A DNA stretch of 64,000 bases from Phyllobacterium sophorae (GCF_003010965.1 NZ_PGGM01000021.1:1-64000), one strand, 5' to 3'; numbered from the stretch's first letter, positions 46,314-55,695 are shown. Notes: generated by a model not told the origin, from the letters alone. Program-made: numbers and translations.

Positions 46314-47746
46314 TGCCTGACCAATCTAAATTCGGCTGGCTTGAGACGCAAAGCGTCCTGGTTGATGGACTGAGCGACGACGCTCTGGGACTTGCGGACT
46401 TCCTCCTGCAAACGGCCCGGAAAGTCAGCGTTCTTGCGTCCGATCAACACCAAGGGGAGCCTTCCCGGATCACCAAGCTGGTGGCCGCGGGAGCAACACT
46501 CATCGAACGGGACGAGGCCAAGGAGCTGGATTTCGGCGATGCGGACACGATATTCGTCGATCTATTCACGTCTCCACGCTCGGCGTTGGTCGAAGAGGCA
46601 CGAAAGCGGAATTTAACGCTTTCGTCCCTTGCGGAGGTGATCGTCAAATCCCAGCCGGACCAAACGATCGGCGTCACTGGCTCGGCAGGAAAGACGACGA
46701 CGACATACCTGATTAGCGCAGTTCTCCGGGCCGCCGGACTGTCTGCACGCGCTTCGACGGACGATCGCTTCACGCCGTCAGGTCCTGGCCACGCCATGCT
46801 CGCATCTCTGCCTTCTCTTGGTGACGACGCCTGGAGGGTCGTCGAGCTGACGAGCCATCATCTCGAATACGTCAGCACGAGCCCGCACATCGCGGTCGTT
46901 ACCAACCTGTTCGCCGATCATCAGGATTGGCACGGATCGTTCGATGCCTATCGTGACGCCAAAAAACGGCTGCTGTCGTTCCAAGGCATCAACGACGTCG
47001 CTGTGCTGAACTACGACGACCTGATCGTCAGGTCGGACTTCGCTCCGATCGTCAAGGGACGTACGGTCTTCTACAGCAAGACTGATGCCAGCGATGCGGA
47101 CGTCTTCGTGTCGAACGGTGCGATCCTGGTCCGATCCGCCGCTCAGGGAGCGAGCAAGCTTTGCGCTGTAAGCGACCTTTCGATGCCGCGTCATCACATT
47201 TCGAATGCCTTGGCAGCGACTGCAGTGGGCATCGCGGCCGGGGCAAGGCTCGAAAGCATAGCGAGCGCCTTGCGGACATTTGCTGGTCTTCCGCAGCGGG
47301 GGCAGGTCGTCGGGAATGTCGGTTCGGTCGCTATCCACGACGATACGATCGCCCTCAACCCGAAAAAGGCACTCTCAGGGCTGGAAGCCTTTGCATTCGA
47401 CGACGTCGTCGTCGTTTCCGGCGGGGCGATGGTCTCACCAGGCGGGGAACAGCGCGTCAGCAGCGATCTGGAGAAGGCTGATCTCCAGCTTTACTGCCGC
47501 GAGCTTGGTCGCAAAGCGAAAGCGGTTGTCCTCTACGGTGACGGCGGGGAAGTCATTCTCAAGATGCTGGAGAAGGACGGGCAGCAGCGCTTGACCGTCG
47601 AGGTCGCACCAGACTTCGAAGCCGCGCTGACTCAGGCGGTATCGCAGGCGGATCCAAACGGCAGGGTATTAGTCGCCCCGGTCTTCTACAACCGTCCGGC
47701 CGATTTGAAGCAGATCATCGAACGAGCAGTTCAGCCGCAGAGCTGA
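46313..47746 (+). CDS. MurD-like Mur ligase family protein (copy 1)
   Basis: 477 residues. P-loop GVTGSAGKTTTTYLI (about 120-132); NLFADHQDWHGSFDAYRDAK (the middle-domain Mur motif N-x3-DH-x2-HGS); MPRHHISNALAATAVGIAAG (the HNxxN-like motif); LPQRGQVV and IHDDTIALNPKKALSGLEAF (the DDTxATNP-like motif of the ligase C-domain). Mur ligases join an amino acid to an acyl acceptor using ATP via an acyl phosphate. A chromosomal MurD makes wall precursor; this copy is in a phosphonate operon, and its true substrates are unknown. Start ATG 46313 overlaps the hydrolase stop. Confidence 0.85.
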   Translation: MPDQSKFGWLETQSVLVDGLSDDALGLADFLLQTARKVSVLASDQHQGEPSRITKLVAAGATLIERDEAKELDFGDADTIFVDLFTSPRSALVEEARKRNLTLSSLAEVIVKSQPDQTIGVTGSAGKTTTTYLISAVLRAAGLSARASTDDRFTPSGPGHAMLASLPSLGDDAWRVVELTSHHLEYVSTSPHIAVVTNLFADHQDWHGSFDAYRDAKKRLLSFQGINDVAVLNYDDLIVRSDFAPIVKGRTVFYSKTDASDADVFVSNGAILVRSAAQGASKLCAVSDLSMPRHHISNALAATAVGIAAGARLESIASALRTFAGLPQRGQVVGNVGSVAIHDDTIALNPKKALSGLEAFAFDDVVVVSGGAMVSPGGEQRVSSDLEKADLQLYCRELGRKAKAVVLYGDGGEVILKMLEKDGQQRLTVEVAPDFEAALTQAVSQADPNGRVLVAPVFYNRPADLKQIIERAVQPQS

Positions 47747-47791
47747 CGCTCAAAAAACGACCGTCTTCCAGAAGCCAAGAGGAATATCGAT

Positions 47792-48030
47792 GATTGGTAC
47801 GACCGGCTTTATCCTCAAGCGAAGGAATGGGCTCAGCGGCAATGGCGACGCGACGGAAAACCTCTTTCCGGACAGCGGGGCAGAGATCCGCCTTATGAGG
47901 CCTATCGAATTCCACGGCTGGCTGGATCGCGCCGGTTTCGAGGTTCTCGCTGTCGCCGAAGACGACGCGGAAACGAATCTCGATGGGCAAAGGCTATGGG
48001 TGGTGCTCGGCGGCGCCATCCGCAGCCAAG
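47792..48030 (+). pseudogene. Methyltransferase remnant, internally deleted (copy 1)
   Basis: Starts DWYDRLYPQAKEWAQRQ, matching DWYDQLYPQALEWAQQS of the intact copy, but jumps at once to WRRDGKPLS (intact copy WRRDGKPVS). About 140 residues with the SAM-binding core are gone. A further frameshift precedes MRPIEFHGWLDRAGFEVLA and the end DGQRLWVV. It cannot be a working methyltransferase. Confidence 0.8.
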
Positions 48031-48044
48031 ACGAGGCTTTTGCA

Positions 48045-48206
48045 GAGAGGTTCCCCCCTCCAGGGGGAAAAAAGGACAGACCACAGAGCCCGAAGTCTGG
48101 AAATCGTTGCCGGGATGTCCTGTTTGAGGCGGTAGCCTCTCGGACATGTGAACAACTGAATAGCGGTCGCCCGTGATGAGCAACAATCCAATCAGAAAGT
48201 GGGATA
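48045..48206 (+). other. Repeated intergenic element with inverted repeats
   Basis: Spacer between the two module copies. TTCCCCC-CTCCA-GGGGGAA (48051-48069) can form a hairpin followed by A's, and CAGAC (48077-48081) pairs with GTCTG (48095-48099). A related spacer lies after unit 2 (50466-50608). It has no T-run, so it is not a standard terminator; an mRNA-processing or stability element is possible. Confidence 0.5.
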
Positions 48207-50465
48207 ATGCCTGACCAATCAAAATTCGCCTGGCTTTCGACTCAAAGCGTCCTGGTCGATGGACTGAGCGACGACGCCTTGGGACTTGCTGACTTCCTCA
48301 AGCAAACAGCACGGAAAGTCAGCGTTCTTGCGTCCGATCAACACCAACAGGAGCCTTCCCGGATCGCAAAGCTGGTGACCGCGGGAGTGACACTCATCGA
48401 ACGGGGCGAAACTAAGGAGCCGGATTTTGGCGACGCGAAGACGATGTTCGTCGACCTGTTCACCTCTCCACGCTCAGCGTTGATCGAAGAAGCGCGAAAG
48501 CGGAATTTGACGCTCTCGAGCCTCGCTGAAGTGATCGTAAAATCCCAACCAAACAAAACGATTGGCGTCACAGGCTCGGCAGGAAAGACGACGACGACCT
48601 ATCTTATTAGCGCAGTGCTCCGGGCGGGTGGACTGTCTGCACGCGCTTCGACGGACGATCGCTTCACGCCATCCGGTCCTGGGCACGCCATACTTGCGTC
48701 CCTGCCTTCGCTTGACGACGACACCTGGAGAGTGGTCGAGCTGACGAGCCATCATCTCGAATATGTCAGCACAACCCCGCACATCGCGGTCGTTACCAAC
48801 TTGTTCGCAGATCATCAGGATTGGCACGGCTCCTTCGATGCCTATTGCGACGCTAAAATGCGTCTCCTGTCTTTTCAAGGCGCCGATGACGTCGCCGTGC
48901 TGAATTACGACAACGAAGTTGTCAGGACGCGCTTTGCTCCGATCGTTAAGGGGCGCACGGTCTACTTTAGCATGACTGACGTCCCTGAGGCCGATGTCTT
49001 TGTGTCAAATGGTTCAATCATGGCGCGTTCCGGGGAAGGCACAAGCGAGGTTTGCGCGGTGAGCGACCTTTCGATGCCCCGCCATCACATTCCGAACGCT
49101 TTGGCGGCAACCGCCGCAGGCATTGCAGCCGGAGTACGCCTCAAAAGTATTGCGATCGCTTTGCGAGGGTTCAAAGGTCTTCCGCAACGAGGTCTGGTTG
49201 TCGGACATGTAGGTTCGGTCGCTATTCACGACGATACGATCGCGCTTAGCCCGAAGAAGGCCCTGTTGGGCCTCGAAGCATTTGCATTCGACGACGTTAT
49301 CGTCGTTTCCGGCGGGGCTTTGATCGCACCGGGCGGGGAGCAATGCGTCAGCAGCGACCTGGAGAAGGCGGATGTCCAGCTTTACTGTGCAGCGCTGGGC
49401 CGCAAGGCGAAGGCGGTCGTTCTCTATGGCGACGGCGGGCGAGTGATCCAAGAAATGCTGAGAAACGAACGGCAGACGCAACTGTTGGTCGACGTCGCAC
49501 ATGATTTCGAAGCTGCCTTGGCCAAGGCTGTCTCGCATGCAGCGCCGATCGGCAAGGTCCTAGTGGCACCACTCTTCTACAACCTTCCCTCTCATCTAAA
49601 GCAGATCATCGAAAGAGCTATTCAGCCGGGGCTGAAGCCCGTTCACCACTCAACCAAACCATCAAATGAGATCATGATGACTGTACAAGACAAGCCGGCT
49701 CTCGCAACCGAGGCCGCGCCCAGCGTCATCTACCGTAGTGCGGACTGGTACGACCAGCTTTATCCGCAAGCCCTGGAATGGGCGCAGCAAAGTCTTGAGA
49801 TCGTCAAGACACATGCCGACGGTCAGCTTGAAAAGGTGCTTGACATCGGCTGCGGCACAGGACGAGCACTTGAACTGTTTCAGGGGAGCGGGGCAAGTGC
49901 GTGGGGCGTCGATATCCTGCCGACAATGGTGGCAGCGTCCCAGGCACGCTGCCCGGACGCCAACGTTTCGCTCGGCGATATGCGCAGTCTCGCATTGGAC
50001 GAGACCTTCGACGCTGTCATATCGCTTGGATCTGTCTTCGCGCATGCTCTTACCGACGCCGACGTAGAGGCGACGCTCGGCACGATAGCCCGACTTACCC
50101 GGCCGGGCGGTTTGTTGGTGATCCACGTCTTGAACGGTGCCGCGGTGCTGGCAGGGGCCGTCAAACCGGAAGACCTATCGGTGGGTGCACGGGCGGACGA
50201 CGGTGTCTACCTCGGCGAAGCAACCGGAACGATCAACCGGCGAAACTCACGCCTCGTCCTGAAGCGAATATGGCGCCGAGATGGGAAGCCGGTCTCGGAA
50301 GAACAAGTCGAGATCCGGCTCATGATGCCCATCGAATTCCAAGGCTGGCTGGATCGCGCCGGATTCGACGTCCTGGCTATCGCCGATAACGCCGCGCTCG
50401 AAGAAACAAATCTTGACGGGCAAAGGCTCTGGGTGGTGGCTCGGCGTCGTTCCTCGCAAAGATAG
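48207..50465 (+). CDS. MurD-like ligase fused to SAM methyltransferase (copy 2)
   Basis: 752 residues. The first 480 copy the MurD-like protein at 46313 (same P-loop GVTGSAGKTTTT, NLFADHQDWHGSFDAY, MPRHHIPNALAATAAGIAAG). After IQPGLKPVHHSTKPSNEIMM comes a class I SAM methyltransferase: LEKVLDIGCGTGRALELF (motif I), WGVDILPTMV, FDAVISLGSVFAHAL, LTRPGGLLVIHVLNG, and C-terminal MMPIEFQGWLDRAGFDVLAI. In copy 1 a stop separates the parts, so fusion arose by loss of that stop; internal ATGs at 49674 and 49677 could also give a free methyltransferase. Next gene is phnG. The module may ligate and methylate the imported phosphonate, or detoxify something related; no known C-P lyase step needs it. Confidence 0.82.
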   Translation: MPDQSKFAWLSTQSVLVDGLSDDALGLADFLKQTARKVSVLASDQHQQEPSRIAKLVTAGVTLIERGETKEPDFGDAKTMFVDLFTSPRSALIEEARKRNLTLSSLAEVIVKSQPNKTIGVTGSAGKTTTTYLISAVLRAGGLSARASTDDRFTPSGPGHAILASLPSLDDDTWRVVELTSHHLEYVSTTPHIAVVTNLFADHQDWHGSFDAYCDAKMRLLSFQGADDVAVLNYDNEVVRTRFAPIVKGRTVYFSMTDVPEADVFVSNGSIMARSGEGTSEVCAVSDLSMPRHHIPNALAATAAGIAAGVRLKSIAIALRGFKGLPQRGLVVGHVGSVAIHDDTIALSPKKALLGLEAFAFDDVIVVSGGALIAPGGEQCVSSDLEKADVQLYCAALGRKAKAVVLYGDGGRVIQEMLRNERQTQLLVDVAHDFEAALAKAVSHAAPIGKVLVAPLFYNLPSHLKQIIERAIQPGLKPVHHSTKPSNEIMMTVQDKPALATEAAPSVIYRSADWYDQLYPQALEWAQQSLEIVKTHADGQLEKVLDIGCGTGRALELFQGSGASAWGVDILPTMVAASQARCPDANVSLGDMRSLALDETFDAVISLGSVFAHALTDADVEATLGTIARLTRPGGLLVIHVLNGAAVLAGAVKPEDLSVGARADDGVYLGEATGTINRRNSRLVLKRIWRRDGKPVSEEQVEIRLMMPIEFQGWLDRAGFDVLAIADNAALEETNLDGQRLWVVARRRSSQR

Positions 50466-50509
50466 GCGCCTGTCGGAGAGTCTCCCTCTTCAGGGGCGCG
50501 AAAAAAGGA

Positions 50510-50532
50510 CAGACCACGAAGTCCGTAGTCTG
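50510..50532 (+). repeat. Hairpin in spacer before phnG
   Basis: CAGAC-C-ACG-AAGTC-CGT-A-GTCTG: 5 bp, one mismatch, 3 bp, 5-nt loop. The outer arms recur in the spacer at 48077-48099, so the structure is probably kept by selection or by the duplication alone. Confidence 0.45.
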
Positions 50533-50608
50533 GAGATCGTTGTCGGGCTGTGCCGATTGAGGCGATAGGGTCCAGACATGTGAACAATTGAACAGTGGTT
50601 AGAATGCA

Positions 50609-51025
50609 ATGACAACCAGAAGTGAACGGATGACGTTGCTTGCCGCGTCAGATCCTGCCGAGCTCGACAAGCATTGGAAGGAGTTCGATCGCCATCCGTC
50701 ACTGAAATGGACAAGGCGTCCGCAGGTGGGGGCAATCGCAGTCAGGGGGCGCGCCAGCCGCACCGGTTCTCTGTTCGAGCTTGGAGAGATGACGGTGACG
50801 CGTTGCTCCGTCGAGGTCGACGGCGTCAGGGGCTATTCTTACGTTGCAGGTCGCAACAAGCGACACGCCGCACTGGCAGCCGTGTTCGATGCGCTGGCCG
50901 AAAGTGATGGGCTGAATCGATCGCAGATCGAGCGCATTTTGGCCGATTTGCAAGCAAAGCTCGATCGTCGCCGTGCCGGGAAGATCGCCCGGGCGAACAC
51001 CAGCGTAGTCGATCTTCAGGAGTAG
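50609..51025 (+). CDS. phnG: PhnG, C-P lyase core subunit (cluster II)
   Basis: 138 residues; RMTLLAASDPAELDKHWKEF, GSLFELGEMTVTRCSVEVDG, GYSYVAGRNKRHAALAAVFDAL align with PhnG. Shorter than cluster I PhnG (160). First C-P lyase gene of cluster II, 143 bp after the MurD/methyltransferase gene. Confidence 0.92.
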   Translation: MTTRSERMTLLAASDPAELDKHWKEFDRHPSLKWTRRPQVGAIAVRGRASRTGSLFELGEMTVTRCSVEVDGVRGYSYVAGRNKRHAALAAVFDALAESDGLNRSQIERILADLQAKLDRRRAGKIARANTSVVDLQE

Positions 51026-51029
51026 TAAT

Positions 51030-51635
51030 ATGGCTTCCGATATCACCTCTTCAGGCACCGCGGTATCACAGTGGGACGGCGACCACTCCGAGAACCGAGG
51101 ATTCCGAGTAGTCCTGCGGGCGATGAGCAGGCCTGGCGCGGCGGTGCGTGTCGACGATACGAACGCAATCGATAACGGACAGCTGCCTCCAGCAATCAGT
51201 TGCCTTGCCAGATGCCTTATCGGTGCCGGAACTCCGGTCTGGGTCGATGCAGCTTTCAATTCGCCCCAAACTAAGGACTTCCTTTCGCTGTTTTGCGGCG
51301 CGACCATGGTCGACGAGCCGACGGCTGCGGCTTTTGCCTTTGTCGGATCGCCAGCAGATATGTTGCCGATCAACGCTTTTGAGTTGGGTGAGCAGGACTA
51401 TCCCGATCGCTCGACGACGCTCGTCGTCTGGGTTCCCGATCTGATGGGAGGGCCATCGGTAACGCTTACGGGGCCCGGCATTAAGACGACCGTGACGATC
51501 GAGCCTAAGGGCCTTCCCGCGTGGTTCTGGCCGGCTTGGGATGACAACACGAAGATCTTTCCTCGCGGCATAGACATCTTTTTTACAGACGGTGTGAGCC
51601 TCGTCGGCTTACCGCGCACCTCCAGGCGGAACTAA
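51030..51635 (+). CDS. phnH: PhnH, C-P lyase core subunit (cluster II)
   Basis: 201 residues with AGGAG before the ATG. ENRGFRVVLRAMSRPGAAVR at the N-terminus and PRGIDIFFTDGVSLVGLPRT at the C-terminus are PhnH-like. The middle differs clearly from cluster I PhnH, so the clusters diverged long ago. Confidence 0.92.
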   Translation: MASDITSSGTAVSQWDGDHSENRGFRVVLRAMSRPGAAVRVDDTNAIDNGQLPPAISCLARCLIGAGTPVWVDAAFNSPQTKDFLSLFCGATMVDEPTAAAFAFVGSPADMLPINAFELGEQDYPDRSTTLVVWVPDLMGGPSVTLTGPGIKTTVTIEPKGLPAWFWPAWDDNTKIFPRGIDIFFTDGVSLVGLPRTSRRN

Positions 51636-51639
51636 GAAA

Positions 51640-52746
51640 ATGTATCTGAAAAATAGTGGCGAAGACGCCATTAAGGCATCACACCGTTTGCTGGCGGCCA
51701 AACGCCGGGGAGACCTTCAGGTTCCGGAGCTTTCGGTCGACCAGATAGAACAGCAAATGAGTCTTGCGGTCGATCGTGTGATGGTCGAGGGAGGACTGTA
51801 CGACAGAACGCTCGCAGCTCTGGCGATTAAGCAGTCACAAGGCGATGTGGTGGAGGCTGCATCGCTTATGCGTGCCACGCGCGCTACGCTTGAACGCTTC
51901 GGCGCAAGTGAACCAGTCGATCCGGGCAGGATGACCGTTCAACGCCGGATTTCGACGACGCACAAGGACATACCAGGCGGGCAAATTCTTGGCCCCACCT
52001 ACGACTATACGCACCGGTTGCTCGACTTCGACACTGCGGTACCTGAAGGACTGGAAGACGTTGCCGACGAACTGGCCCCCTTGTCGGAGGCATCTTCCGA
52101 CCTGTCGTTGGATGTTCACGCCCTGACCGGCAGCGATTTCGTCGAAGTTGAGCGAGACGAACGCGACTTCAGCGGCGACGCAGATCACACCGATGCTAAG
52201 AGCCGGAGATCGTCAGATCGTGGGGAGCGCCTCCGGAGGCTGGCGAGCGGCGACGAGGGTTTTCTTCTTGGTGTCGCATATTCGAGCATGAGAGGTTATG
52301 GCAACACAAAGGGCTTGGTCGGTGAGATACGCTACGGTGATGTGATGGTTGAGTTCACCGTCCCCGAGCTGGGCATCGTCGTTGGCGTCGGCGACATCGA
52401 ACTGACGGAATGCCAGACATTGCACCCGTTCTTTGGAAGCAGGGACAAGGCGCCGGAGTTCTCCCGTGGCTATGGTTTGACGTTCGGGCAGGCCGAACGC
52501 AAGGCAATTTCCATGGCTGTCGTCGACCGGGCTTTGCGCGGCGAAGAGTTCGAGGAAGAGGTAAAGTATCCCGTTCAGGACGAAGCGTTTGTCCTGCCTC
52601 ACGCAGACAGCGTCAGCTCATCAGGCGTCGTTCAGGTGCTGAAGCTTGCTCACTACGTCCATTTTCAAGGGCATCTGCAAGAACTGGAGGCCCTGAGGGC
52701 TCGCCATAAGCAAAATCTTGCGCCTGGCGAGGAGATGAAAGAATGA
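51640..52746 (+). CDS. phnI: PhnI, purine nucleosidase subunit (cluster II)
   Basis: 368 residues; MYLKNSGEDAIKASHRLLAA, GGQILGPTYDYTHRLLDFDT, EGFLLGVAYSSMRGYGNTKG, FSRGYGLTFGQAERKAISMA. Same role as the cluster I copy; ATGA overlap with phnJ. The start MYLKNSGEDA differs from the usual MYVAVKGGE. Confidence 0.95.
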   Translation: MYLKNSGEDAIKASHRLLAAKRRGDLQVPELSVDQIEQQMSLAVDRVMVEGGLYDRTLAALAIKQSQGDVVEAASLMRATRATLERFGASEPVDPGRMTVQRRISTTHKDIPGGQILGPTYDYTHRLLDFDTAVPEGLEDVADELAPLSEASSDLSLDVHALTGSDFVEVERDERDFSGDADHTDAKSRRSSDRGERLRRLASGDEGFLLGVAYSSMRGYGNTKGLVGEIRYGDVMVEFTVPELGIVVGVGDIELTECQTLHPFFGSRDKAPEFSRGYGLTFGQAERKAISMAVVDRALRGEEFEEEVKYPVQDEAFVLPHADSVSSSGVVQVLKLAHYVHFQGHLQELEALRARHKQNLAPGEEMKE

Positions 52747-53615
52747 CCATAGACCCGATCCCTCCTTTCGTCGAAGATGTCGGCACCAACTTCGCCTATC
52801 TCGACCCGCAGACCAAGCGTAGCATTCGTCGAGCTATCCTGAAGGCTGTCGCGATCCCGGGTTATCAGGTCCCGTTCGACAGTCGCGAGATGCCGATGCC
52901 TCCCGGATGGGGAACAGGTGGCCTGCAGGTCACCGCAAGCCTGCTTACTCCGGATGATACCCTGAAGGTGATAGACCAGGGAACGGACGACGCTACAAAC
53001 GCCATCACGATCCGGGCTTTCTTCTCCAAGGTGTCAGGCGTTCCGATGACGGAGCGGACGGAAAGCGCGACAATTATCCAGACGCGTCATCGCATTCCCG
53101 AAACGCCTTTAAACGAAAACCAGATCCTTGTGCTGCAGGTACCTCAGCCTGAACCGTTCCGGCGTCTTATCCCCAGCGAAAAGGAGACGCGCAAGATCCA
53201 CGCCCTTGGAAACTACGGCCTGATGTCCGTCATGCTTTATGAGAACATTGCAAGGCTCGGCCGGGTTGCCATTGCCTATGACTATCCGGTCAGGGTGCAC
53301 GATCGATATCTAGCTTCGCCTTCGCCCATTCCCACTTTCGACAACCCGAAGCTTGATAACAGTCCGGCATTGGCGATCTTTGGAGCGGGCCGCGAAAAGC
53401 GCATCTATGCGATCCCTCCCTTTACGAAGGTGCGCAGCCTCGAGTTCGACGACTACACGTTCACGACGCAAAGCTGGGAGGCGCGATGCTCCCTATGCGG
53501 ATCCTCCCACACTTATCTGGAGCAGATCGGCCAGGGTGACAAGGGAAGCACGCGCTACGTCTGCTCCGATACCTATTATTGCAAGAGCCACGCTCACGCG
53601 GATGAGCAACGCTGA
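52743..53615 (+). CDS. phnJ: PhnJ, radical-SAM C-P lyase (cluster II)
   Basis: 290 residues. CX2CX21CX5C (RCSLCGS to YVCSDTYYC) is intact; IPGYQVPFDSREMPMPPGWG keeps the conserved glycine region. Complete and probably active, diverged from the cluster I PhnJ. Two full PhnJ proteins in one window is unusual. Confidence 0.97.
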   Translation: MTIDPIPPFVEDVGTNFAYLDPQTKRSIRRAILKAVAIPGYQVPFDSREMPMPPGWGTGGLQVTASLLTPDDTLKVIDQGTDDATNAITIRAFFSKVSGVPMTERTESATIIQTRHRIPETPLNENQILVLQVPQPEPFRRLIPSEKETRKIHALGNYGLMSVMLYENIARLGRVAIAYDYPVRVHDRYLASPSPIPTFDNPKLDNSPALAIFGAGREKRIYAIPPFTKVRSLEFDDYTFTTQSWEARCSLCGSSHTYLEQIGQGDKGSTRYVCSDTYYCKSHAHADEQR

Positions 53616-53660
53616 CTGCATTTCAAATCAATCGAAACACAACAAGCAAGAGCAATACAC

Positions 53661-54821
53661 ATGTCACTTCCAATGCCGAGCACCAATCAAATCGCTTCTC
53701 TCGAATTCACCAATGCCCGCATCGTGACCCCGACCGAGATCGTTCACGGCACTCTTCGCGTCGACGGAGAGACCATAGTGTCGGTTGAACAAGGGGGGAG
53801 AGCTTCGCCTGCGGCAATCGACTGCAATGGCGACTATCTGCTCCCCGGACTGATCGACGTTCATACGGATCATATCGAGAAACACGCGGTTCCGCGCCCA
53901 CGCGTCTTCTGGCCCACGACTTCTGCGATCCTAAACTACGATGCGGCGATCATCTCCGCCGGCGTGACGACAGTATTTGATTCGCTGTGTGTCGGAGCTG
54001 CCGGCAAACCATTTCGCAAGCGCATCCTTCCGGAACTCATCCAGGGACTGCACGCGACCGGCGCCGCAGGCCTATTGAAGGCGGAGCATCTTCTTCATCT
54101 TCGGTGCGATCTTTTTGATCCCGATCTCGAAGAAGATCTCGAGAGCTTCATTGATGATCCTTCGCTCCGCTTCATTACGCTCATGGACGACAGCGCGCCG
54201 CGCCGGTCGGACGACTATTACCGCCGCGTGCAGCGAGAACGCGGGGAGACTGACGCCGAAGAGATCGAGAACCGTCTCCAGGCAAGTCATGCAAACGATC
54301 CCACCACTGCTGCGCGGATCCGGCCGTGGATCGTCAAATTAGCCAGGGAGCGGGGCATTGTGGTCGCCAATCACGATGACGCTTCTGCCGGACATGTCAA
54401 GGAAGCGGTTGAGCTCGGAATATCGCTCATTGAGTTCGCGATCACTGAGGAAGCTGCTGTCGCCGCACACGGGGCTGGCATGACTGTGATAGCCGGCGGC
54501 GCTAACGTCGTGAATGGAGGCTCTCATTTCGGCGGCGTGTCTGCAGAAGACCTGGTCAGGCGTGGAATAGCCTCCATCCTTTGCTCGGATTACGTCCCGG
54601 CAAGCTTGCTTCAGGCCGTATTCCGCATCGCCGGGAATGACGGTGGCCCATCGCTATCCGAAGCGGTCGCGCTCGTTACCGCCAATCCGGCAAAAACGTT
54701 TGGGCTCGACGACCGTGGTGCAATATCGGCGGGCAAACGTGCCGATATTGTCCGGGTCTCAACCTTCGATGGTGAGCCTTTGGTTAGCTCCGTCTGGCGG
54801 CAGGGGCGACAGGTTTTCTAG
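53661..54821 (+). CDS. phnM: PhnM, ribosyl phosphonate triphosphate diphosphatase (cluster II)
   Basis: 386 residues; LPGLIDVHTDHIEKHAVPRPR (metal block), VANHDDASAGHV, ILCSDYVPASLLQAVFRIAG. Here phnM follows phnJ, a different order from cluster I. 45 bp separate it from phnJ. Confidence 0.95.
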   Translation: MSLPMPSTNQIASLEFTNARIVTPTEIVHGTLRVDGETIVSVEQGGRASPAAIDCNGDYLLPGLIDVHTDHIEKHAVPRPRVFWPTTSAILNYDAAIISAGVTTVFDSLCVGAAGKPFRKRILPELIQGLHATGAAGLLKAEHLLHLRCDLFDPDLEEDLESFIDDPSLRFITLMDDSAPRRSDDYYRRVQRERGETDAEEIENRLQASHANDPTTAARIRPWIVKLARERGIVVANHDDASAGHVKEAVELGISLIEFAITEEAAVAAHGAGMTVIAGGANVVNGGSHFGGVSAEDLVRRGIASILCSDYVPASLLQAVFRIAGNDGGPSLSEAVALVTANPAKTFGLDDRGAISAGKRADIVRVSTFDGEPLVSSVWRQGRQVF

Positions 54822-54870
54822 CCAATGCCGAAAGCATTCAATCAGCGACGCCGGAAAAGAGGAACTTGAA

Positions 54871-55695
54871 TTGCCAGTAGAAATGGAAAATCGAGGTCCC
54901 TCGGCCGGGAATGATCAGGACTTTTACCGTCCATTGTTGGAGGTGAACGGCGTCACGAGATTGTATCTGAATGGCCTCGGCTGCCGGGATATCTCTTTTG
55001 TCGTCCATCCGGGTGAAGTGGTCGGAATCGTCGGAGAGAGCGGGTCTGGCAAATCTACCCTTCTGTCGTGCATATCGGGCCGGGCGACGATTGATAAAGG
55101 TTCCGTGATCTATGACATGGAAGGGGTCGGGCCCAAAAACATCTTCGAAATGTCGGAGGTAGAGCGGGAACGATTGGCTTTAACGGAATGGGGTATCATC
55201 CATCAGAATCCGCGCGACGGGGTCCGCATGGACGTCAGTGCCGGCGGAAATATCGGTGAGCGCCAGATGAGCCTGGGTCTTCGGCACTACGGAAAAATCC
55301 GGCAACAGGCGGGCGATTGGCTTGAGAAGGTCGAGATAGATCTTGATCGTATCGACGATACCCCGAAGGCCTTTTCAGGGGGCATGCAGCAGCGCCTCCA
55401 GATTGCCAGAAACCTTGTAACCCACCCAAGATTGGTCTTCATGGACGAACCGACTGGCGGTCTGGACATCTCGGTCCAGGCCCGCATCGTGGACCTGCTG
55501 CGGGCACTGGTTCGTGAGCTTGGTCTCGCCGTGATCATCGTCACTCATGATCTGCCGATGGTTCGGTTGCTGGCCGACCGCCTGCTCGTCATGCAACGCG
55601 GCACTATCATCGAAGAGGGTCTTACTGACCAGGTGCTGGATGATCCGCATCACCCCTACACTCAGCTACTCGTTTCGTCCCTCCCGCGGGCGTAG
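54871..55695 (+). CDS. phnK: PhnK, C-P lyase core-complex ATPase (cluster II)
   Basis: About 274 residues from TTG 54871 (GAGGAA upstream at good spacing); ATG 54883 is the alternative. Walker A GESGSGKSTLLSCISGRA, IIHQNPRDGVR hallmark, FSGGMQQR, LVFMDEPTGGLDIS. Longer open frame upstream reads within phnM and is not coding. Confidence 0.93.
   Translation: MPVEMENRGPSAGNDQDFYRPLLEVNGVTRLYLNGLGCRDISFVVHPGEVVGIVGESGSGKSTLLSCISGRATIDKGSVIYDMEGVGPKNIFEMSEVERERLALTEWGIIHQNPRDGVRMDVSAGGNIGERQMSLGLRHYGKIRQQAGDWLEKVEIDLDRIDDTPKAFSGGMQQRLQIARNLVTHPRLVFMDEPTGGLDISVQARIVDLLRALVRELGLAVIIVTHDLPMVRLLADRLLVMQRGTIIEEGLTDQVLDDPHHPYTQLLVSSLPRA

Larger units (their letters stand above)
46281..50608 (+). repeat. 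Tandem duplication of MurD-like/methyltransferase module
   Basis: Unit 1 (about 46281-48176) and unit 2 (about 48177-50608) share, in order, a leader (ACAACAATCCAAT / GCAACAATCCAAT then GTGGGATAATGCC), the MurD-like gene, the methyltransferase region, and a downstream piece with CAGAC...GTCTG. Unit 1 has lost most of the methyltransferase. The protein copies are near identical in many stretches but clearly diverged, so the duplication is not very recent. Confidence 0.85.

Noticed and set aside
48051-48075. GC hairpin as a rho-independent terminator
   Set aside because: The run after the stem is A's on the coding strand, not T's.
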